The notes under the pieces: generated by a model
Database searches by the model: none
Told to the model about the DNA's origin: nothing
What the model saw: the letters and a program-made list of their open reading frames with translations, nothing else
Shown: piece after piece, positions 28,521 to 39,263 of the stretch
Layout: the number at the start of each line of letters is the position of its first letter
Numbering within the stretch: position 1 is the first letter of the stretch
Made by a program: the position numbers and the translations under genes
From: Prorocentrum cordatum
Lineage: Eukaryota > Sar > Dinophyceae > Prorocentrales > Prorocentraceae
Assembly: GCA_963575745.1 (NCBI GenBank)
Contig: CAUYUJ010004751.1
Span: 1-42,500 of the forward strand
Length of the DNA: 42,500 bases
Direction: 5' to 3'

Positions 28521-29575
28521 TTATTTGTGTGTCCTGGGGCCCCTTCATACAGGCCCACCAGGGAGAGTCCTGAGGGCCTCTCTGTGGTCTGCACGAACTG
28601 TTCTCGGAGCATCTCTGGCTGGGGCTGCCCTGTTTCAACACATCGGGCCTGCATTCTCAGAACACTGTGTTTGTTCTTAGAGCATGTTCGGGTTCGAAGG
28701 ACATTTCGTGGTAGGCCTGCAGGTATGCCGGGACGGTCGGTCCCAGCTCAAACATCAGTCCCAACGCAGTCTGCAGGCGATGCCATTCGGTGGTGCATGT
28801 CAAGCGAAGTCGTCCTTTTCTTCTTCCTCGTCGCCCACTGCATAGACGGCGGTGCCTGATTCCGTGCTTCTTTCGATGTGAAGGTGGGGCGAGGGCACAC
28901 GGCGGTTCTGGTTGACATGATCTGGCCACCAAGTCAGACATAGATTTGGGTGGTCGGTCCCGCCGTTATTCGTGTCCTCAGCCCAGAATGGGTCCACATC
29001 CACTCTTCAAAATCGGAGCCCATTTGGTTGTCCTTTGGAGGAGGCGGAGGCCAACGGGGTGCGAGGATCAAGTTGATTGGAACATTTTTTGTAAGTGATT
29101 GGGCCTTCAGAGGCCTCCAGGGGAAATGGGTTGCTCCAGGCAGTCGCCAATGCTGAAAAAGGTAGCCACATCAGCAGCCAACGCTTTGGAGTATCCGCGC
29201 AGCCTCAACACCGAAACCGATACCGAATTCCCAGGGAGGGGGGGGCACTCCGTTTGGATCCGGTCCGACCACCGCAGCCTCCAAGGCTCGCCAAGTGCAC
29301 ATCTTATGATGCGCTGATGGCCCTTATGCGGCGTTGATCGCTGGGAACACGACGGCACCCGCAGCTCAGAAGGGACGGCGCGGGCGGCCGCTCCTCGTGC
29401 CTGCCGCGGCGGCGGTCGCAGCTGCGGGCATGCCTTCGGAACAGGCAGGCAGCGGCAGCTTCCTGGGAGCGCTCGAGCACGTCCGCGTCCGCCCCTCGGT
29501 GCGGGCGCACCTGGCGCGGCAGCGGCGGCCTCCACCGCCGCCTCCGTCGCCCCCGCGGTTCAGCTGCAGAGGGCC

Positions 29576-29815
29576 GTGGGACATGCCGAGGAGAGGGTCG
29601 AGGGCTCTGCCTCTCCGGCACCTGCTATCTGCCGGTGGGGGCTCATGCTCGCTTCTGGCAGCAGGGCGCTGCGCGCGCAGGACCGCGACAGAGTGAACAC
29701 TGCAGTGCCTCCTGCATGGTCTCGGCTCCACTGGCGTGGTATAGCTCAAGAGCTGTCTCGAGCGCAGGAGGACTGGGCCAGAGACCAGCATGTGGGGGGC
29801 TTTCGCGTCAACTGA
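29576..29815 (+). CDS. Possible exon, hypothetical protein, 79 aa
   Basis: ATG at 29,576; stop at 29,815. The frame is open upstream to about 29,514 through an Ala-rich stretch and could begin earlier. The C-terminal part has helix-like composition (RGIAQELSRAQEDWARDQHV). No recognised family. G+C-rich surroundings keep several frames open, so this may be chance. Confidence 0.2.
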   Translation: MGHAEERVEGSASPAPAICRWGLMLASGSRALRAQDRDRVNTAVPPAWSRLHWRGIAQELSRAQEDWARDQHVGGFRVN

Positions 29816-30540
29816 TTGTCGGCCCTGGCCCGCTTGAAAAAATGGGACCGATCGACCAACTCCACATTTTTCCACCCCAGCACCAGCCATATCATTGGTC
29901 TTGGCCAGTTGCATAACGCCCTGGCGCCGCAATGATGTGTCGCGGGAACGAAGCTGAGCGAAATCAATGCCTCAACGTGATTCAGACCAAGCACCATGTT
30001 CAGGACGTGCTGATCACTCAAGCGCCTGCTGTTCATTCTGCATCTCTCTCCGAGCCGCTTCGCTTGCCTCACGGTTGGTGCGAGTTCAAGGTGGGGTGGC
30101 GGTCAATAGGGCTCCCGTCCAGCGGTACATCACTTCCTTTCGATGCGGCGGCGCTATGTTCAAGCCAAACACTTGTGCGGATCACTCTAGCAGGCGCACA
30201 CGCATCAATATTGGCGGTCACGCGGATGCTCCTGCAGTGTTCATCGAAGTTGGCTGCCGCGCCGATGATCTCGTCAGCGCTGAGGCGGTAAGACCGCGAT
30301 GAGGCCCGACTGTTTGGGTAAAGCAGTAAGAGTTCGGGCGCGAAGTTCGCGACGTCTTTCGTCTCGTCTGCTAACGGTGTTCATGGGCATCCTGAGCGTT
30401 CGAGTCATGGAGCATCGTTCAACGTCATGGGATGCAGCACCTCCGCGGGGTTATGTTCTGTAGTCGTCTGGCCTGCAGGAGTGCCCTGTGTTGCGGAGTT
30501 CGCACATCGCTCCAGTAGTGGATCGACTAGGATATCTTTT
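29816..30540. other. Spacer without recognised gene
   Basis: Mixed-composition sequence. Frames of about 110 codons on both strands, none with a motif I recognise. Confidence 0.5.
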
Positions 30541-30558
30541 TACTCACAAGCGTTTTTT

Positions 30559-30622
30559 CGTCGAATCTACGATGAACACGTAGATCGACGGAGCATTCTG
30601 CGTGTTTATCGTAGATTCGACG
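30559..30622. repeat. 22-bp inverted repeat (hairpin)
   Basis: CGTCGAATCTACGATGAACA.. (30,559-30,580) and its complement at 30,601-30,622 match at 21 of 22 positions across a 20-nt loop. Because of the dyad, both strands read a similar RRIYD...RRFD peptide, which is not evidence of coding. Confidence 0.8.
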
Positions 30623-30756
30623 GGGGAAACCCGAATTGCGGTAAATCAATGCTGTGGTTGATCTTCTGCTCGAATAGTGGCGCTGGCCAAAGCACCGGTC
30701 GATTTCCACCAGACCAGGTATGCGGTGCCGACCCTGGAGGCCCCTGATCGGCGGTG

Positions 30757-30877
30757 TGCCTCCACCGAGGGAAGACGATCCCGATCTCGGTGATGGTGGT
30801 AATATTCTGGCTTCCAAGGTGGCTGAAATATTGCCACCAACACCGAAATCTAGGATCATCTTCCCCCTGTGGAGGCA
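30757..30877. mobile_element. Foldback element with ~50-bp arms
   Basis: Left arm 30,757-30,806 starts TGCCTCCAC and ends TGGTGGTAATATT. The right arm (30,827-30,877) is its inverted partner, with about 9 differences and one indel. Loop 20 nt. Weak complementarity continues outward (GGAGGCC motifs at about 30,735 and 30,910). Probably the remnant of a MITE or of an inverted duplication. Confidence 0.68.
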
Positions 30878-30879
30878 AC

Positions 30880-31590
30880 CCCCTGGGCTGGTGTTGGTGC
30901 CAATTTCCAGGCCTCCAAGAGACCCTCGTGTTCCCGTCCTTTCTACGTCCCCGGACGCAGCCGACATCGAGAGTTCAGTCCAGCGCGAACCGCGGGCATC
31001 TCTTCCGCCGTGGCCGCCCGGTGGTCGTGTGCACATCTGGGGCACCAAGACGGCCGAAGAGTTCCAAAACGGCCCCAAGGGCACACCCAAAGACTCCCAA
31101 GCAGCCCCGGCGACGCCAAGCAACACCACGGCTCCCATCCGCGAGCTCCATGCCCCCCCGTGGAATGTGCGCGGGCTCCTCCTTGGTCGCCCGAGCCGGA
31201 CAGAAGTGTGGAACATCCGACGAGAGCGAGAGAGAGAGAGAGAAAAAAAAAAAGCAAAACAGAAAGAAAGAAAGAGATGACACCCTTGCGGCAGAAGACC
31301 CTGGAAAGCTTTGCACAGCTGCATGGGTGGGGGGCCTCGATGGGGGGCCACGATGCGGGCCCCGGGCTCCCTCACCTGGCCGTAGAAGCAGCGGATAGAA
31401 CCCTTACAGACAGCCTGTTTAGAGGATCGTCTCTGGTCGCCCGAGCTGGCACGGGGAGAAGCTCGGCGCGCTCCCGGGACGCCTCAGGACCGCGGCCTCT
31501 GACCGACCTCGCAGGAGCGCAGCTGCGCACACCAGGAACCCCAGGCACGGCCGAGCCGCACCGCACCTTCCCGTCCTCCTTTTCCTCCTC
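30880..31590. other. Spacer with a GGCCCCAAG-type relic, no recognised gene
   Basis: 31,047-31,115 (CCAAGACGGCCGAAGAG, ACGGCCCCAAGGG) resembles the repeat family at 12,950-14,262. A GAGA/AAAA purine run lies at 31,205-31,275. No coding region recognised. Confidence 0.5.
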
Positions 31591-31593
31591 CTT

Positions 31594-31675
31594 GCGCCTC
31601 CTCCTCCTCCTCCTCCTCCTCCTCCTCCTCTATCATCCCCCACCTCCTCCTCCGCCTCCTCCTCCTCCATTCCTT
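31594..31675. repeat. CCT microsatellite
   Basis: Pyrimidine-rich CCTCCT run interrupted near 31,630. Confidence 0.92.
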
Positions 31676-31814
31676 TTCCTTATAAATGATTTCTCCCTGT
31701 CGCACCCCGAGGCCAGTTTTTAGGGCGGGCTGGGCGTTTCGCCTGAGGCTGCCTCACCATTTATGATTCTGAAGCTTCAGAGTTTGCGATCGTTTCACAG
31801 ATGGAGGGCGGGTG

Positions 31815-32150
31815 GTTTTCAAAATGTGGCTTTCGCCTTCGCACCGCGCATGTTTGTTTCAAAAGATTGCAAGAGCTTCGCGGATTGAGGATAACCCGTT
31901 TTTAAAATGTGGTTCTCGCTTTAGCGTCGCGCGCGTTCGTTTGAAACAGTGGAGAGAGCTTCACGGATTGATGATGACCTGTTTTCAAAATGTGGTTTTC
32001 GCCTTAGCGCCGCGCACATTCGTTCTCGAAGATTGCAAGAGTTTCAAATATTCAGGGCGGTTCCTTTTCAACATGTGGCTCTCGCCTTAGCGCCGCGCGC
32101 ATTCGTTCATACAACTTGCAAGAGTTTCACGGATTCCCGCGATCAACGTA
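31815..32150. repeat. Degenerate tandem repeat, four copies of ~75-93 bp
   Basis: Landmark AAAATGTGG followed by CTC/TTCGCCTTAGCGCCGCGC, then GATTGCAAGAGTTTCACGG, recurs at about 31,821, 31,914, 31,987 and 32,070. The four are diverged in length and sequence. Confidence 0.85.
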
Positions 32151-32172
32151 CCAGAAATTCCGTTTTGGAAGG

Positions 32173-32299
32173 GCGCCGTCTTGCTTCAAGGCTCGCGTGA
32201 CTTCACCTCTTCCCTCCTCTTCAGGGGGTGGGCGGAGACACAATCTGCTTGCAACGCCTTCCTACTTCATGTTTCGATCTACGTCTTCCGGCCGATGGG
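32173..32299 (+). repeat. Dispersed 126-bp repeat, copy 2
   Basis: Partner of 8,998-9,123. It immediately follows the tandem array. 32,300-32,682 after it contains no recognisable gene. Confidence 0.7.
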
Positions 32300-32682
32300 T
32301 ATGTGCATCGAATACGGAGCACGCCTGCCAGCAGTTGCCCGCACGGAATGTTCTTGTCCCCCCGTGGCTCCCGGGACCCGCGTAAACTCTGGGGCCCCCT
32401 TAGGAAGCTCCGAGATCGTCAGCATACGTGTCCCCAGATTGCTTGTAGCGGGGTCTCTCCACTGGTGTCCCCCACTCCCCGTGCACTCCCCGTGCAGCTC
32501 GTGCCGAGCCCCTCCTCTGGTCAACAAAAGCCCCGCCCGCCGCGCGCGAGGCCGCATCCGCCACGCGGAGCCGAGGCCGCCCCGCGCAGCGGCAGCACGC
32601 CTGCCTCCCTGGGCCCCGGGGCGTCTGTGCACGGGTTCGGAGGGATGGGCGGGTGGGGGGATGGAGGGTGCTTGGTGGCGGC

Positions 32683-32712
32683 TTCCTCCTCCTCCTCCTC
32701 CTCCTCCTCCTA
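32683..32712. repeat. TCC microsatellite at the left edge of the LINE
   Basis: About ten TCC/CCT triplets, ending where the retrotransposon sequence begins. Confidence 0.9.
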
Positions 32713-32819
32713 GCCGTTCTGGCACAAGTGTGCTTGATACTGCTAACTTCAGAACGGCATTGCAGTATCGGGTCAATCTGGCTCGTCTCGCTTTCCGTTT
32801 TCTCAGTCTTCGATATTCC

Positions 32820-33982
32820 ATGGGGAAAAGCCATGGTTGGGTTTATAATCCGTGGGTCAAGTTCGGCACGAAGTGGCCTAAAGGTTCTTTTGGTGGTGAT
32901 TCGGACAGCTCTCAATGGTACACCGTGGGGACTGGAGGGGCCGTACAGTGTCAAAACCCTAAGTGTGGGTGTGAGAGGAACTCGAAGAGCGCCCTGTTTT
33001 GTAAGCACTGTGGGTGGGCCCTTACCAAGTACAGCGGGGAACCTCCTGTGTCCGAGGAGTTGCAAGATCAAGGGGGAGGTGGTGACCGTGTTGCAGCCGC
33101 GGGGCCCAGGCTTGGAGGCTCTCGGGTGGGCACGCCACCGCCCTCAGCAGGAGGCCCCCCTCCGCTGTCGCCAGGGCCAGTTCCAGACACTGCTATGGAT
33201 AAGGCTGAGGAATTGGCTCGTCTGTGTGCGGTGTGTGGTGATCGTGAAGGTGAACGTCGTTATCGAGCCGCTTCGGCGAAGACACCCAGAGCTGCGCCAG
33301 CGATCCCCTTCGCCCAGAGATTGCAGCAGGTTGAGGTTCAGGTGCACAAAGCTGAGAAGAGGCTCGGTCGGAGTGTTCGAAATACCGCAAGTGGATCAGT
33401 GGCATCGAGGAGCAAGCTAAGTTGGTTGCCGATTTACATCAGGAGCTCCAGACGGCCTCAGAGCTGTTCCAGTCTACGTTGGCTGAGGTGCAAGCCTCAC
33501 AGCCGACGATTGTTGAGCAGCCGAAGGTGGAGCTTCGTAACCTTGTGGATGGTTCTTTCAATATGGTGGATGTATTCGATTTCTCCACCTTCCTGGGTAA
33601 TGCAGATGAATACGGGCTCAACCCTGAGGGGAAAGCTGAGTTCGACAAGCGCCAGCTTGAGTTGGCCAACTTGTTCAAGAAAAGTGCAAAGGAGTTATTC
33701 GGTGAAGCCATGGACAAAGCAGACGCTATCCGTCAAGATGCAGCTGGAAAGGCTAAGCGTTGGGCTAAGAAACGTAAGGATAATGATGGTCATGGTGTTG
33801 CTACTGAGGCTGGTACTCCTTCGTCCACTCCTCCCGTTGAGATTGGTGCCACGACAGAGGGTCCGCAGCGTAAGGAGATCATCAAGGCCAGCGCAAAGAC
33901 GCTCTTGGAGAAGATGCAGCAGGATGAGAGCTTGGCTAATCATATGGCTGCTTTGGCTCGTCGGCAGCAGTCGGGGCTTTAG
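32820..33982 (+). pseudogene. LINE ORF1, nucleic-acid-binding protein, one frameshift
   Basis: ATG at 32,820 opens MGKSHGWVYNPW. A Cys cluster follows: CQNPKCGC (32,949-32,972) and FCKHC (32,997-33,011), resembling a RanBP2-type zinc finger (C-x-C...N...C-x2-C). ORF1 proteins of such elements are thought to bind element RNA. A Pro/Gly-rich linker comes next, then an acidic/basic helical half. The frame changes between about 33,363 and 33,380: upstream sequence is in the frame of 32,820, and from AAATACCGC (33,380) onward the meaningful frame is that of 33,422-33,982, which ends in TAG. The C-terminal half has coiled-coil-like segments (KRQLELANLFKKSAKELF). One indel therefore separates two good halves. 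Confidence 0.7.
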
Positions 33983-34299
33983 TCTTGGCAATCACCATGA
34001 AGTTATGTACTGCATCAGTGTCACGCCATGGGGGGGGGGGAACAAACCCGAATAGCCCATACGGGTGGCCATGAGCCTTAAATCGTCGGGGCGTGAAGGG
34101 CCTCCCCTGGAGCTCAACAAGGTCAATGGAGATTGTGGCTTGTTTTCACCTGGCGCAGGGAAGCCAGCCACGTCTGTTACAGAGCTTCAGAGCAACATGG
34201 AAACTGCAGATCACGGTCCCTTCGATGATCTGTGCGACGATATCGAGGGCAGCCAGCTGCCAGTCCCTGTCTGTGCAAGTTAAGTCGTCAACGTCTCGG

Positions 34300-35160
34300 G
34301 CGGTGTCGGCAAGTGATGGGTATCCTTTTGTGGGCTTTCCTGATTACACCAAGCCATTCACTTTCGATCAGGACGCAGCCCGTCGAAGTTCGAGTGCACG
34401 AGTTTGGCAGAGGTCGGCGGTTGACATTACCGCAAGTTCTACGCGACAGAGCAAGGCGAAGTTTCGGTCGCCGGTGCTGTTTGCCAACATCACTGAGCGG
34501 GGACCTCAGGCGCAGCGATATGTTGCCACTCAGGATCGCTATAATGTATGGATGTTTTGTGAGATGCATGTTCTTCCCAGCAGAGACGAATAAGTTCGGC
34601 AACTACTGGGCAAAGACAAGCGGCGAATGTTCAGCACGCCATCCAGACCGTCTGGTCGATCCTTGGGAGGCAGTTCTGGTGGTGAAGCTATTCTTCTTCG
34701 TTTTCATGTAACTGCGACGTCCTTTGCTCATCTGTCTGTTGGTTCCAAACTTCCCCAGGTGGTTGGTTTTACGGCAGTTGGATGGCATCTTTCTGGGAGA
34801 AACGTTGTCTTGAGTTCTTCACATTTGCGGCCCAAGTATGGTGTGCGTGGGCCCAACAAGGACACTTTCCGTTCGCTCACTGGATTTGTTCGGAGTCCGT
34901 CAGATCCTTGGGTGATCTTGGCAGATTGGAATCACAGGCCTGACGAGTCCATGAAGACAGGTTACCCCGAGCTGCTGGAGGCGGACTTCTTGCTTCCGCC
35001 GTGCAAGGTGACTTGCGATCAAGGGTCAGGTACGTTGATCGACACTGCGCTCATTTCCGACGGACGAAAGGACTTCGTCAGTCTGGAGCCTGAGTTGGAG
35101 GTGCCGTGGAAGACGCATTGTGGACTTCGTCGCACTATCAAGGTGGCTGAGGCAGATGTT
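34300..35160 (+). pseudogene. LINE ORF2 part 1: AP-type endonuclease, in-frame stop
   Basis: The plus-strand frame shared by 34,093-34,593 and 34,627-35,211 contains the exonuclease/endonuclease/phosphatase motifs in order: EMH (34,561; catalytic Glu position), an SSGGEAIL strand, VILADWNHRPDE (34,924-34,932; the Asp-x-Asn motif), GTLIDTALIS (the ID motif) and WKTHCGL (catalytic His position). The family nicks target DNA to prime reverse transcription. One in-frame TAA at 34,591-34,593 lies between EMH and SSGGEAIL. The frame changes after about 35,165. The N-terminal extension of ORF2 (34,065-34,300) is unclear. Confidence 0.75.
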
Positions 35161-35164
35161 GTGC

Positions 35165-35990
35165 CAGAAGTTGCGAGTGTCGCGTGCTCTACCTCATGTT
35201 GGTTGGCCTAAGGTTCTCCCTGACCCAAGGTCCAAACCGTCTCTGCGTCGAGAACTTCTACGTATTCAACGACGTGAACGGCCCCCTGAAGAGTTACGTG
35301 CTGCCTGAGGCTTATCCTGCTGCGGACCAGATCCAGCCAGATCCGTCAGCTGCGATCTACCATATCACCGAGAGGCAGTGGGAGATGGCGCGCAACGAAG
35401 AGGTACACCAGTTCGTGGCTGAGCCGAGGCATTCCTTGCATTGTGCGAGAGAAAAAGAAACTTAGAGTGTCAATGATCTGCTCGGTCGGTGGGTGTCTTC
35501 CCTGGAGAAAGTCATTCTGGACGCCTCGGAGGTTCCTGAGTCCGAGCGGGCTCCTTTCCTGGGCCGTGCCTGTGGTTCGAAGCTTGTCTGGGTAAAAGCC
35601 AGATCCCGTCCTGTACGTGCCCACCTGAAGAACGGAGCTGCTGAGTGGTGGGGGGATCTCACCACGCTTTTGTTTCGCTCGTCAGCTCTTCGTGAGAATG
35701 GTAGCGACGCGGCTCAGCATCGTCAATGTCAGCAACTCCTCAACAAGGTGTGTCTCCTGGCCCTCGACCCTCAGACTTCGGTGCTGGGCTCTCTTGAGCC
35801 GGAGGTTCGTGAGTTGCTGGGGTTGCTGGCTAATCTCGATTTAGTTTCCGATTCGGACCTGCCTGAGCTCAGGCAGCGCGCCCAGGTGCGCTATGGCAGG
35901 GCCTCGCGCAAGGCCGTTGCCGAAGGACGCAGCGGTTTTGAAAAAATGGGTCCAGGAGCAGCGGAAGGCCAAGCCAGGCCGGGCCCATGC
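35165..35990 (+). pseudogene. LINE ORF2 linker between endonuclease and reverse transcriptase
   Basis: Protein-like sequence read mostly in the frame 35,184-35,465 and 35,493-35,999, with a TAG at 35,463-35,465 inside it. It contains ESERAPFLGRACG and long helical stretches typical of the connector of LINE ORF2, but no motif. The meaningful frame shifts by one near 35,900-35,925 (KKWVQEQRKAKPGRAHAHVK) and again near 36,000-36,060. Confidence 0.55.
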
Positions 35991-37250
35991 TCACGTTAAA
36001 GCTTTGTCCAGGCCGTCCCCCGAGATTTGTTGCTTCTGGCAAAACGTTGTCGGATCCCGTCTCGGCAATGAGATCGAAGCGAGAATTTTGGCAACGGGCG
36101 TGGACAGACCCTGTAGATACTGCTTCTGATTTGCAAGCTGCGGTGGACCGAGCCCTGCAGAGAGCTGCTGAGGACCCTCTTCCCCCTCTCGAGCCCGAGG
36201 AGGTCTCCTCGCTCCTGTCGCGTTCGGTTCCTCGAAGGGCTCCTGGGGTTGATGTGATCTCGGTCCAAGACATCCAACGTCTGCCCCCGTCTGCTATTGC
36301 CGATCTCACGCAGCTGTTCAATCTTGTAGAGAAGCTCGGAGTGTGGCCTGAACAACTGTTTGTCACCTTGAGTGCGCTGTTGCCGAAGCCAAAGGGCGGT
36401 GACCGCACCATAGGGTTGATTTCTACGGTGTTAAGATTTGGAGTAAACTGAGAGCTGGTTTTGTTTCTTCCTGGGCTGAGTCCCTGGGGGCCTTCTGGGG
36501 CGCGGCCATCCGTGGGAGTTCCTCTCTCCGTGCGGCTCTGGATGAAACCGCGTTCCTCCTGGGGGCCCAGATTGCCACTCTCCTTCTCGACATTGAGAAG
36601 TTCTATGATCCCCTTCAGTCTGGTACTCCTTGTCCAGACTGCGGAGAAGCTCGAATTTCCTGTCATTGCGATTGCTATGGAATTACATGTGTACTTGGCA
36701 CCTAGGCTTCAGGAAGGAGCAGGTGGAGTCAGCGATCCTGTGTGGCCGAGTAGGTCTATTGTTGCGGGCTCTCACCCTGGTGCCCCAAGTGCCAAGATGT
36801 TATTGTTTCCGATTTCGCAGAAGGCCCACGTTGTCAGGCCAGGCGACAGCGTGCAGCTCTGTTTTTTCATTGACGACACCGTTGCTAGATGCGAAGATCA
36901 TCCGACTTTCGTTCAGCCGGCTTTTTCTATGGTTTCCCAGGCTCTCGTCCATGGGGCTTCGGGAGCAACGGTTGGTGATTTCGGACAAAACTTGTCTGCT
37001 GTGTACCAGTAAGAGTCTAGCGAACTCGCTGAGTCGTTTTCTCCTCGGCTTGGAGGTGCCTTGTCAGGTCGTCAAGGCTGCCGTCGATCTTGGAGTCGAT
37101 ACTGCTCAAGGCAAAGCGAGGAGAATTGCCAAGTCGAAGGGGCGTCTCAAGAAGGCGGCTCATCGTTTCGGTCGAATTCGCAAGGTGAGGAGGTCTGCCA
37201 AGACAAGTAGAATCTCTCAGAGTTTGTGGGCCATCAGTGTAACGGTTTTC
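35990..37250 (+). pseudogene. LINE ORF2 part 2: reverse transcriptase, multiple frameshifts
   Basis: Motifs occur in order but in different frames. N-terminal region: APGVDVISVQDI and LSALLPKPKGGDRTIGLI (to about 36,416). Next frame: FYGVKIWSKLRAGF from 36,421, and motif A LLLDIEKFYD, with the catalytic Asp at 36,589-36,591. Next: AEKLEFPVIAIAMELH near 36,650. Motif C is FIDD at 36,866-36,877 with both Asp present. Then the C-terminal 'thumb'-like AAVDLGVDTAQGKARR near 37,080. So the active-site acids are intact although at least six frame changes separate the pieces. The fragment is inactive as written. Confidence 0.78.
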
Positions 37251-37389
37251 CCCCCCCTTGGTGGCGGTCAAGCTTCGCCGCCAAGCCGCGCAGGCCATTG
37301 CGGGCAAGGGGGCTGGCAGGTGTCTCACGTCAATACTGTGTCTGCACATGGGTAGGAAGGAGCCCGCGCTTGAGCTCCGGCGCCAGCTG

Positions 37390-39210
37390 GTCTTCGAGTA
37401 GCTGGTGGTTTGGCGATCGACTCCATCCCTTCACCCTCGGGTCCTTCGCGCGTGGTCGTTCTTGCGTCCTCGACTGTTGGGTCCCAAGACCAGGTGGGCT
37501 CGCGTCAAGGGCCCAGTCAGTGCAGTCATTGCTGTTTTATATGGTGCGGGACGGTCTTCCCGCCTGGCCAATGCTTGGACCAGGCCGTCTGCTCAGGGGG
37601 AGGAGACCTGGCAGTTGCCAATGGCGTCTGATCCACGGTTCGAGGCCCAAGATGCCGACTTCACCGAGTTGTTAGATGAACTTTTAGACGACATTCAGAA
37701 TAAGTTGCGGCGCCGGGCTTCGGAGCCCTTCGAAGGGGGTGGTTTGCAACTGGGGGGTGGCGACTTGTACTGTGCTCGACAGGAGGCCAAGCGCTTCGAG
37801 AAGCGTCAAGAGTTTTTGTCGCTAGGGTTTGAGAATGCGGTTGTTGCAGGGGGACAGTGGCCGCGGGACAGGATGGCCGATTGCGGCTACGAAGTCTCGC
37901 GCATCTGTTCCAGGTGTGAATCTGAAGAGGAAACGCTTTTTTCATCGCATCTGGACATGTTGCAAAAACGTAGGTGGAGAATTTGTGAAGTCCGATTGTT
38001 TGTTGATGCAGGCTCAGGCTCAGCATCAATCCTGTCCTGCTTTTTGGTTGAGAGGCATTCCTCCCTGCGATTGGACTCACCCCCCCGTGGCGCAGCGCTA
38101 TCCTGTTGAGCAGGTGGTGCTGTGCGGCCCTGATTCCTTCGGAGTTCTTGAACCCCGTCCCGATTTCGGTCGGGTCGTTCTGTTCGGCGATGGCTCTGGA
38201 GGAAAATTCAGCTCTGGTGTGCGTCGGCGGCGTTGCGGTTACGCTGTAGTGGCGCTCAAAAGAGCTGAAGGGGGTGAGTGGGTCCTGTCCGCGGGTGCTC
38301 GTTCTGTTGTCGGTGGGCGTAGGCAGACGGTCCCCAGGGCCGAACTCAGTGCTTGCGCCCTCGCTCTGGAGTCTGTGCAGGGCCCCTTTCAGTTCGTGAC
38401 TGATCATCAGCCTCTCGCGCGTGCGTGGCTGTCTGGCAGGGTTCGTTCCATGGTTGGCTCCAATCCGGACCTCTGGAGTCGCATCAGGGTCGCCCTTGGA
38501 GATATTTCCCAGGACAGCGTTCAGATTAAAGTGATTCCGTCTCACACTGAGGCGGGAGAGGATGATATTGACCCGTTCCTTATTCAGGGCAACGCTCTGG
38601 CTGATGAAGGGGCGGGTTTGGCGGCGGGAGAGGGGTCGTTGTCGTGTCGTGTCGACTCTTTTGAGACGGATCGGTGGGATGCCATGGGGGTGCTTGTTCG
38701 AGCAAGGGCTCGTAAAGCGCTTGAGTTGGCAGCCGACGCGGACCCCTGGAGTGGCGAGAGGCTGCCCAAGGACCGCAAGCCCCCCGCCTCCGCTCTCTCT
38801 CGTGCCCTTGCTTCTTCCAGTCACCAGCTTTGTTCTGTCAACAGTAAGTTTCGGTGCGACAAATGTCGGATTGTGGTCCCAGTGTCCAGAATCCTTGAGG
38901 TCGCGGCCACCCCGTGCCAAGGCCTCCTCCCTGCCCGTGAGTTTGGTCCAGGGGGCTCAGGTGATGTGGCTGCGGGAGTTTCTGTGCACCCGTCCCATGT
39001 CGTGCAAGATAGGGATAATATTGTCTCACGTTCTGCAGACAGTGCGGGCACTATGCAACCCTCGATGGTCGTTACCTAGAGGCCGCCTGCGAGCTTGTTA
39101 CTCGTAAAGGGCGAGAGAATTTATCTCGCATCGACAAGGGCTTGTATCCGAGGCGAGAAGGTGTGCCGGCTAGGCTTCAAGCTGTGTTGGTGCAGCGAGG
39201 TCTCGGCTAG
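37390..39210 (+). pseudogene. LINE ORF2 part 3: CCHC motif, RNase H and C-terminal CxxC
   Basis: 37,405-37,936 reads through a helical region to CSRCESEEETL. After a T6 run (37,937-37,942) the following frame supplies the HRIWTC that completes a C-x2-C...H-x4-C motif, as in LINE C-termini. RNase H residues are complete in the next 1.2-kb frame: FGDGSGG Asp (38,189), PRAELSACA Glu (38,342), TDH Asp (38,402), SHTEAG His (38,543), and GNALADEGA with Asn (38,591) and Asp (38,603). It would degrade the RNA strand of the cDNA hybrid. The frame changes once more near 39,010-39,030. The tail then reads FCRQCGHYATLDG to a stop at 39,210. Confidence 0.8.
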
Positions 39211-39263
39211 CCCTCTTTTCCCACGCACATGTCCAGCGCTTAGCCAAATAGTTCAAATAGTTC

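Larger units (their letters stand above)
27726..29500. other. Spacer with diverged duplications, no recognised gene
   Basis: Contains the duplicated segment listed separately and a direct repeat at 28,061 and 28,119 (GAAAACTATNTTTTTA with CGTTCTC). 28,200-28,370 is G+C rich. Open frames on both strands have no recognisable domains. Confidence 0.5.
32713..39263 (+). mobile_element. Non-LTR retrotransposon (LINE), nearly full length, frame-broken
   Basis: In order: ORF1 with a zinc motif (32,820-33,982), then ORF2 with AP-type endonuclease (about 34,300-35,160), reverse transcriptase (about 35,990-37,250), a CCHC motif (37,900-37,960), RNase H (38,170-38,640) and a C-terminal CxxC motif ending at a stop (39,208-39,210). 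A 3' tail has two copies of AAATAGTTC. This domain order is that of I-like/RNase H-bearing LINEs. Roughly a dozen frame changes but few in-frame stops break ORF2. TCC repeats abut both ends, so the element either inserted into a TCC microsatellite or targets such sites. Confidence 0.85.

Noticed and set aside
30559-30622. Conserved RRIYD...RRFD peptide on both strands
   Set aside because: It is a consequence of the 22-bp inverted repeat, which makes both strands read alike.
37630-37650. GGTTCGAGGCC resembling a tRNA B box
   Set aside because: It lies in LINE coding sequence, and no A box or cloverleaf can be folded around it.
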